Below, piece by piece: positions 56,863 to 64,000 of a stretch of 64,000 nucleotides of DNA. Position numbers and translations under genes: made by a program. The stretch's first letter is position 1; every line of letters starts with the position of its first letter. A model generated the notes under the pieces. It was not told where the DNA came from and searched no databases. It saw nothing but the letters and a program-made list of their open reading frames with translations. Source of the stretch: Pratylenchus scribneri (lineage: Eukaryota; Nematoda; Chromadorea; Rhabditida; Pratylenchidae); NCBI GenBank assembly GCA_030063045.1, contig JAQSEB010000005.1, forward strand, positions 1,501,001 through 1,565,000, read 5' to 3'.

Positions 56863-59800
56863 ATGAAAAATTCTACGAAACAACAACAAGGAATTAATCC
56901 CATTACTTCCATCAAAGCGGATAAGCAACAAAAGGGTCCGATGGCAAATATATGCGGAATCTATATTGATACAAAGTAATTAATATCAATTTTACTTAAT
57001 AATAATAATATTTTTCAATTTAGGATTTTCCAATGGGAAGTAAGTTAATTTATTTAAATTAAACTGAATTTTTAATTGTGGATTGGATTAAACAATTTTT
57101 ATATAAATGCTATATATGTTTTTTAAAAATAATTTAAATTTATGTTTCGAAAAATAATATATTTCTAAGGCCATATAAGTTGGTCACATAGCTAGGTTTT
57201 AGTGCTTATTAGAGTTAAATTTAGGCTCAAGATGGGTTTAAGGCTAGGGCTAAACAGGGTAGGAATGTTAAGGTTAAAGAAATCTTGATTTGGCCAAGTT
57301 AAATGGTCTCAAAAATAATTAATTGTACGATACGAAAGAATTTGTGTAAATTTTTTAAAATAAAAAGCAGATGGTACACCCCTAATTGGGCCCGAGAAAG
57401 TTTGGCACATCATAATTTTTGAAGGATTAAACCGATTCCAACCATTATAATGTTATATTGTAGAGTCAAATCATGGCTATTGAATGGTATATAACAAATA
57501 AAGATTGGTTTAGTCTTTCTGAAAATATGTCTATGAGAACAAGCTTTACACTTTTCATCATTTTTCTACATTTTTGGCCATATCTTTTTGAATTTTAAAC
57601 CGTTTCATATGAATTCTATACTAATCGATAGATCTTTTCCAACTCATTAATCTGACATTAAAATCATTGAAAATTCTTGTGTTATTCATAATATAAAGCC
57701 TTGCGCCCAGTTGGCCTGCACCTAGTAGGGATGCTTCCCAAATAAGAAATAACACAATGAATACTTATATAATAATTTCATTAAAATAAAGTTAATGTTA
57801 CTGTTCATTACACAATTTAAAAATAATTTTTCATCCACAATTATAATTAATAGCATTGGAAAAATCTAATGTATAATTTTTTTTATTATTATAGATTGAC
57901 AATGTCCTCTCATTAAAGCAGATAAATGGAGAATATTTGCAATCTGAAACATTCACGTAATTATTAATAAAAATTAAATAATTTAAATTTTTTTACAATC
58001 AAAATTTCTAACTTAAATTTAAAAATCCTTAATTCTTCTATTAATTTCTTATTTGTTTTTACAGCTCAAAAGGTCCATATGGCCAGAATGGATTAAAATG
58101 GGCAATTCGTCTTTATCCAAGGGGCGAAAATGCAGATTTTGAGAATTGTGTGTCCATTTTTGTGCATTTGCTGGATGGAAATGGATCAAATAATGTGGAA
58201 ATGGATTGGGAATTGGCCATAATTAACAAAAAAGGAAATAAAGTGAATCAACAAGGTAGGGTTTATTTTCATCCTTTAAAATTAGTAATATTTAAAATGT
58301 CGAAAAGATTATAACAGTTCAGTCTTTTATCCTAAACCCCCAATTATTATACCCGACTGATAGATCTTCATACTCATCATATGGTTATTTATTTTGGCTT
58401 TGCTTTAACCAATTCAAACTTAGTTTTGAACCATTAAACAAAAATTAGTTTAAACCGTTTAATACCCTTTAATTGTTGACCAAACTAAAATGGGTTTAAA
58501 CCGTTTAATACCCTTTAATTGTTGACCAAACTAAAATGGGTTTAAACCGTTTAATACCCTTTAATTGTTGACCAAACTAAAATGGGTTTAAACCGTTTAA
58601 TACCCTTTAATTGTTGACCAAACTAAAATGGGTTTAAACCGTTTAATACCCTTTAATTGTTGACCAAACAAAAATGGGTTTAAACCGTTTAATACCCATT
58701 AATTGTTGACCAAACAAAAATGGGTTTAAACCGTTTAATACCCTTTAATTGTTGATCAAACCATAACAAATTATATACCATTCAATGCGTCCATCTTGAC
58801 CAGCTCTATCCAATTTGGGTATACTTATGGTATGTGAACATAGGTTAAACCTTATCAATATTTATTTTAGTATTATATAATTATTTTTTCGGTTGCTGGA
58901 AAGCTGGTCAGTGAGGAAAAATGGTCAGTGGAAAAGTTTCAGTGGGAAATTTCTTTTTAGATAGACAAACCGTAAGTATTTCATTTAAATCGATGCAATT
59001 CAGAGAGCTAGACATGAATAAAACATTAGTTTCCTATAATGGTTCGAAAATATACAAGTTAGATCAATTTTAGACTCATTTATTTGCTGACCATTTTTCG
59101 CTGACCAGTTTATCGTACTGGCCAGTTTTCCACACTGACCAATTTTCCGAACTGGATTTTTTCGACAATTTCATTGATTTTTCGCCAAATTTACCCTTTT
59201 CCAAAATAAAAGTATCCATAAAAAAATAATTTTTTTTAATTCTTCAATATTTTAAAGAACATAAATCATGTCTGTTTGACATTGGAAGCGGTGGCACATA
59301 TTGGGGATTTGATGAATATTTAACCCGTGCACAACTTGCACACCCAAATAAATATTACATTGTTGATGGCCATAAACTTATTGTCCAGTCGAAGATTTCT
59401 GTCAAAACCGAAAAGGTAAATCAATTTTTGTATTTTTTTGTAAAAATATTTAAAAAATTGAATTTTAAATAGTTTTTTAGTTCTAATATATGAAAAAACG
59501 GTTTTAGACCCCATAAACATTATACCAATTTGTTGATTTGATCGAGATGAATTGAATGGTATATAAAATATTAGGTTTTGGTCCTAAATTAAAGAGTCTA
59601 AACTGTACCGAAAATAGGGTATAAACGATTCAAGGTATTTTAATTTACCGAATAAATTATTGAAAATGCCGAATAAAATAATAATAGATTTTAACGGTTT
59701 AATGTTATGTTCAAACCCCCAAATCCTATACCCAATCGATAGATCTCATCAAAGCTTATCGAATCGTATATATATTTGGTTGTGTTTTGTCATAAAATTA

Positions 59801-62800
59801 AAGGTATTAAACCGTTTAAACCATATTTTGGTTTTTTGGTTCAATACTACTTTAACAATGGTTAAAGCCAAGCCAAAATATACCATTCGATGCGACTTGA
59901 CGAGATCTATTGATTGGGTATAGGGGATTTGAACAAACCACTAAACAATTAAATTCTAAAATCTCTTATTACTTTATTCGGCATTTTAAATATTTCCCAA
60001 TGATTTAATACCCTTTAATTGTTGACCAAACCATGACAAATTATATACTAATAAATGTGTCTCGATTAGATCTATAAAAATATTGTAAGGTTTATATAGT
60101 CTAAAACCGGTTTCTGATTTATTAGAAGTGAATTATTAATTGATTTAGCATTGAAATTTTGTATTGAAATTTTGTAAGATTACCATAATTGTAATTTTTT
60201 CTTTTTTAAAGTTGGAAAAAAGGCAAGCAAATATGAAGAAAGAAGATAAATTGAAGGAATTGGCGGCGGAGAAGAAAAAATCGGGGGTGAAATTCAAAAA
60301 AGCAGAATACAAGAAATTAGAGGATTCGGTGAAGGAACTGAAAAAGGAGGTGGAAGTTAATCGGGCCGATATCCACGGGATGTTGATTGCACATAGCCAG
60401 AAATTGGAAACATTGAATGAATTATTTAATACATTGAAAAAAGCAATGGCCATCAACAATAGCGAAAGTAGCAACGAAATACATCCAAAACAACCAATGA
60501 AACGTTTAAATGAATTACAAGGGCCATCGGCGGATACTCAGTTGAAAAAGGCAAAAATTGATGAAAGAAAAGTCAGTAACATCCAAACAAACTTAAAATT
60601 ATAATTTTCGGATATATAAACCTATAAAAATTCAGGCAAAAATTTTTCAAAATTTTGGCAAAAAAGTCTTGCTTTAAAAAACATATAAAGAAGAACAAAA
60701 TAAGTGCTTTTAAAAATTTTTATTATTTAACTTATAATTTTACTTATTTAAGCAATTTAGTATGAGAAAATTTTATGCCAAAAATGGCCCCACATAGAAA
60801 AATTTGCCAAATTTTATATTAAAAATTTAAAAAATCTAATAAAAATTGGCAAAATGGGCAAAATTCTGGCTACGATATTCTGAGAAATGGTATTTATACT
60901 GTTTGGGTCCCCTTTTTTCTTCAAAAGGGAGAAAGTGGGGAAAAGTGAAGGGTCCCCCATATGTGTGTTAGGGATCAAACCCTAATCCCATCACCCCTAA
61001 GGGGACCCTTCACTTTTCCCCCACTTTTTCCTCTTTAAGGAAAAAAGGGACCCAAACAGTATAAGTACCAAAATCTGAGAAATTAGTACTATGGCACCCA
61101 AGAAGCAAACTAAAATTACAAAAAAGTGATATTTGAAATCTACAGTGATGATTCTCTGCAGGGAAATGCAGTGGATCAAGCCACTTCATCAACAACAAAT
61201 TTTGAAGGTCAACAGCAAATTGACATAGATTTAAAGCCAACGGCCAAAGAATTATTGGCAATTATGAAAAATGCTAATGAACATCGAAACGAGCAAATTG
61301 AAGAAGAAGAAGAAGATGTGAAGCCAACGCCAGAGAAATTGTCGGAAATTGACCAAATGATTCAAGCTCAAGCCACCGAGGAAGGAAGCAGTCAACAAAA
61401 GGAGAAACACAAAATTGTAGATAAAAAGGTGAGAATTGGAATGAGATTATTAATGAGAAATGTTTTAAATGTAGAAAAAATTAAAAGTTTATAATGGTTT
61501 AGTGGTTTGTCCAAAATTCAAAAACCATATACCTTTGGATAGAGCTCGTCTAGACGCTTCGATTGGTATATAATTTGTCATGATTTAATTGGTTTTGAAC
61601 CATAACCCACAAGAAAGTTTAAGTGGTTTAAAACCCTTAATTTTTTAAACGACGACAAAATATATACCAATCGACGCGTCTTGACGGACGAGATCTATCG
61701 ATTGGGTATACGGTTTGGGGGTCTAAAATAGGGTTGTAGCCCCGACCCGAACCCTACCCGAAAACCCCGGAAACCCCGACAATTTTCCCCCCGAAGAACC
61801 CGAAAGCCCCGACCCGAACCCGATCTTCACCCCGAACTTTTTGCACCCCGAAAATTATTTTGAAAAGTTATTTTTAAAATTATTTTTCAAAGCGAATACA
61901 TGATAATTTATCTTTTTTCTATAAAGATTATACAAAATATTAAAAAATTTTCGCGCTCGCGCCTATCGGCGCTCGCAAATGTTATTTTATAGTCTAAATA
62001 CATACAAATTTCTCAAAATTTTAGATCTTTAAGTCTAGAAATTAGTAAAAAATTTCGCTCGCGCCTATCGGCGCTCGCAATTTCTGAATTTATTTTGGAA
62101 AGAGTTGACTTATACAAAATTTTTTCCTCTTAGCCCTCTTCGAAAAAATTTTTTTGGCTGCGCTTTTGTAGGAGAGAAATATTCTTATAAAGGAAAATCT
62201 ACAAAATTTGTAGGATCATCTCAAAAAAAACATATGGATAAAATTGCACAAAAAAGAATCATTGAGATAAAATCGATCAATAATTTTTCGCTATTTTGTC
62301 GCAAAATAATTTTTTTTCTCTTTTTCTAGCAAAATTTCAATCCCCGTAAACCCCGAAACCCCGACCCGAAATTTTCGAGAACCCGAAAAACCCGAAAGCC
62401 CCGACCCGAAAATTTACACCCCGAAAAAAAACCCCGAAAAAAACCCCGAGACCGGGGCTACAACCCTAGTCTAAAACCGTATTCTTAATTAATAGAAGTC
62501 AAAAAATAACTTTGCCACTGAAAAATAGTAAGTAACCATTATTTAAATTATCCAATTCCTTTAAATTAAATTTTTCGATTAATAAAATGGCTAGAAAAAT
62601 TAAATAATTTCTGCTTTTAACAAAATTTCATCTCCAAATGATAATTTCGGATAATTCACAATCAGTTTTTTTTAATTAATTTATTTATTAAAAATTAATT
62701 ATTTCTTTGCAGAATAATGGAAAATCAACAGCTGCAGAAAAGGGCAAAAAGCCTAATAAAAATACTCGTATTCGACGAACAGGTGAACAATTTTTTAATA

Positions 62801-62930
62801 GAATTTATTTAAAAAAATTTTAGTAATAAGCTCGACAATTCCACCGGAAGACCTCCCACCATATTTGGGTGCGCCGGAGTCTGTGTCGAAAACGAAAAAA
62901 GCCGCCAGAGGAAAAGGCCAAAATAAATGA
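56863..62930 (+). CDS. MATH-domain protein with coiled coil, 9 exons, 447 aa
   Basis: Exons: 56863-56975, 57024-57039 (16 nt), 57895-57956, 58065-58255, 59258-59415, 60212-60571, 61162-61428, 62713-62782, 62824-62930; all phases agree. Residues about 38-180 are a MATH (meprin/TRAF homology) domain: IFQWEIDNVLSL, LKWAIRLYPRGEN, VSIFVHLLDG, DWELAIINKKG, YWGFDEYLTRAQL and HKLIVQSKISV. Exon 6 is a Lys/Glu-rich coiled coil (KLEDSVKELKKEVEVNRADI). Exon 7 is acidic with two similar motifs, LKPTAKELLAIM and VKPTPEKLSEID. The tail is basic (TKKAARGKGQNK). MATH domains bind partner peptides, for instance as CUL3 or TRAF-type adaptors; no BTB or RING domain is present, so it is a MATH-only or scaffold type. 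Its partner is unknown. Confidence 0.92.
58310..58850. mobile_element. Palindromic element carrying seven 46-bp units (MATH intron 4)
   Basis: Flanks are as in the other core-type copies ('acccgactgatagatcttca' on the left, 'ttgaccagctctatccaatt' on the right). The internal unit is repeated seven times at 46-bp spacing (about 58,436-58,755). Most units carry a variant shared within this array ('accaaactaaaatggg') that is absent from the 21.4-kb array. Confidence 0.9.
59475..60135. mobile_element. Nested palindromic elements (MATH intron 5)
   Basis: A long-arm copy ('acggttttagaccccataaa' at 59,500 to 'ccggtttctgatttattaga' with 'agtg' near 60,128) is interrupted by a second, core-type copy at about 59,690-59,950 ('cccaatcgatagatctcatc' to 'gagatctattgattgggtat'). 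This insertion of one family member into another gives a relative age order. Confidence 0.7.
60890..61075. mobile_element. MITE related to the 52.1-kb element (MATH intron 6)
   Basis: The inverted arms start GGTATTTATACTGTTTGGGT and end with the complement (ACCCAAACAGTATAAGTACC). Inside, 'aagtgaagggtcccccatat' pairs with 'aggggacccttcacttttcc'. The text 'tctgagaaat' occurs on both sides, but not immediately adjacent on the right, so the target duplication is uncertain. Confidence 0.75.
61500..62505. mobile_element. Core/long-arm palindromic element split by another element (MATH intron 7)
   Basis: Left part 61,500-61,728 ('accatatacctttggataga' to 'gagatctatcgattgggtat' and 'ggggtctaaaa'). 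The outer tail 'gtctaaaaccgtattctt' with 'aatagaagtc' resumes at 62,469. The interruption is the 740-bp hAT-like element at 61729-62468. Confidence 0.75.
61729..62468. mobile_element. hAT-like MITE, 740 bp, TSD GTCTAAAA
   Basis: The ends TAGGGTTGTAGCCCCG / CGGGGCTACAACCCTA are inverted repeats, with identical 8-bp flanks GTCTAAAA at 61721-61728 and 62469-62476. The interior has 'ccccgacccgaaccc' arrays near both ends and twin 'tcgcgcctatcggcgctcgc' boxes at 61,955 and 62,055. No transposase is present. The TAGGGTT terminus resembles the element inside the PGAP1-like gene. Confidence 0.93.
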
Positions 62931-62939
62931 ATTTTTGGA

Positions 62940-63700
62940 AAAATTCTAGTTTACGGTAATAGCTCGGATTCGGCCGAGTGATAGCTTATTCGATAGAGCT
63001 CGACGAGCGGAGTACGGATATGCAAAAAATTTCTTGCGGCAACCACTTTTGGCCAAGTTATGGCCATATGAAAATCGAAAAAGTGAAGGGTCCCCCCTTT
63101 TGGTCGAAAATCTTCAAAAAATTTTTTCGGCAAATTATAGTTCAATCGACGCGTCTTGTTGAGCTGAGTGCGAATATGCTATCCTTTTTGCATAAAATAC
63201 AAAAATAAAAAAGTTTTGAACCAAATAAATTAAAAAAACATTGCGCAAAGGAAATACGGATTGGAACTGCTCCGGTGGGCATTTCAGAGTGGTCTCCTAC
63301 GTGTGCTCCGCCTCCGCCAGTTCCCGCGCTTCGGCTACGCACACTCCGGAGACCACTCTTACATTCCTCCGCAGTTCCAACACATTCCAGCGAAACAAAA
63401 ATGGTCATAACTTTTTTAATTTTGAGTTTTTTGCAAAAAGGATGACAGATTCGCGCTCTGCTCAGCGAGACGCGTCGATTGACTTATAATATGTCCCAAA
63501 ATATTTTTTGTAAATTTTTGACCCAAAGGGGGGACCCTTCACTTTTATGGGAAACTGATTTTTTATGGCCATAACTTGGCTAACAGTCGTTGCCGCACAA
63601 ATTTTTTTTCATAATCGCACTCAGCTCGTCGAGCTCTATCGAATGAGCTATCACTCGGCCGAATCCGAGCTATTACCGTAAACTAGAATTATACCGAATT
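62940..63700. mobile_element. 0.75-kb palindromic element next to the MATH stop codon
   Basis: Arms of about 180 bp are inverted: 'aattctagtttacggtaata' plus 'gctcggattcggccgagtga' on the left (from about 62,943) and the complement on the right (to about 63,690). The arms end with 'gtgaagggtcccccctttt' and its complement. A second inverted pair lies in the centre: 'cagagtggtctcctacgtgt' (63,284) and 'cacactccggagaccactct' (63,340). The left terminus begins only about 13 bp after the MATH stop codon, so it may supply the 3' UTR. No transposase is visible. Confidence 0.85.
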
Positions 63701-64000
63701 TTTTAAATTTTAATGCAATTTTTTATTAAATAATTCAATTATTGTGGCTTTTTCATTCATCTACAATATTTTCCAATTTAATTTGCCTTTTTTTTCCAAT
63801 AAATTGTTCGGATTAAATTTCTGATTTTGGGAAAAACACTAATTCTTTTAAATTTTATTTAAATGATTAGAGAGCTAATTTATATATTATTAAAAATATT
63901 TTTCTAAGCATTTGCTAATGAAATTAGATCAAAAATATAGTATTTTTTGCGAAGAATTTCTTAAATTAATAATTAACTGTTTTGCTAACTTTTTCAATAT
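63701..64000. other. No gene seen at the right edge
   Basis: AT-rich sequence with no exon-like segment before the window ends. Confidence 0.5.

Overview
This window is nuclear DNA from a eukaryote, and a nematode is by far the best fit. It is AT-rich. Its genes are cut into many short exons with TTTTCAG-like acceptors, and several starts lie just downstream of an acceptor-like AG, as expected for spliced-leader trans-splicing. There is no operon-style bacterial coding, rRNA, tRNA or CRISPR. A copine, a PGAP1-type GPI inositol-deacylase and a MATH-domain protein can be assembled exon by exon with consistent splice phases. Three copine introns need GC-AG splice sites; these are reported to be unusually common in cyst nematodes (Globodera), so a tylenchid plant parasite is a reasonable but unproven guess.

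Layout. From 1 to about 13,000 I see no convincing gene, only old duplications, a 33-bp minisatellite and inverted-repeat elements. From 13,062 to 27,208 lies a 13-exon copine gene on the + strand. Its large introns hold several miniature transposons, tandem arrays and a probable nested - strand gene for a secreted poly-glycine protein (about 16,400-17,229). From 28,213 to 52,671 there is a dispersed cluster of four small + strand genes (called A to D here). They share an N-terminus of the form M-(S/A)-(D/E)-...-R-(T/S)-(R/Q)-S, and B, C and D have extremely tyrosine-rich bodies; gene A is only tentatively in the group. Between B and C, on the - strand at 36,473-42,583, sits a 12-exon PGAP1-like gene. 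Its sixth exon is interrupted by a 491-bp hAT-like element with an exact 8-bp target duplication. At 53,838-54,950 is a gene fragment with a frameshift and weak resemblance to SMP/TULIP lipid-transfer domains. From 56,863 to 62,930 lies a 9-exon MATH-domain plus coiled-coil gene that includes a 16-nt micro-exon.

Mobile and repetitive DNA dominates the rest. At least five miniature elements have recognisable 8-bp target-site duplications and terminal inverted repeats (hAT-like), and two have 9-10 bp duplications (Mutator-like). A palindromic family with arms ending near ...AAGTC recurs at about a dozen places, and in three copies an internal 46-bp unit is tandemly repeated two, seven or nine times. 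Large minisatellites lie at 20.0, 29.0, 44.8 and 45.5 kb.

The three conserved genes share membrane or protein-interaction themes (Ca2+-dependent membrane binding, GPI-anchor remodelling in the ER, MATH adaptor), but nothing in the sequence shows that they work together. The most unusual content is the Tyr-rich gene cluster, the exon-interrupting transposon, the GC-AG introns and the repeat expansions. All exon models were made by eye and need transcript support.
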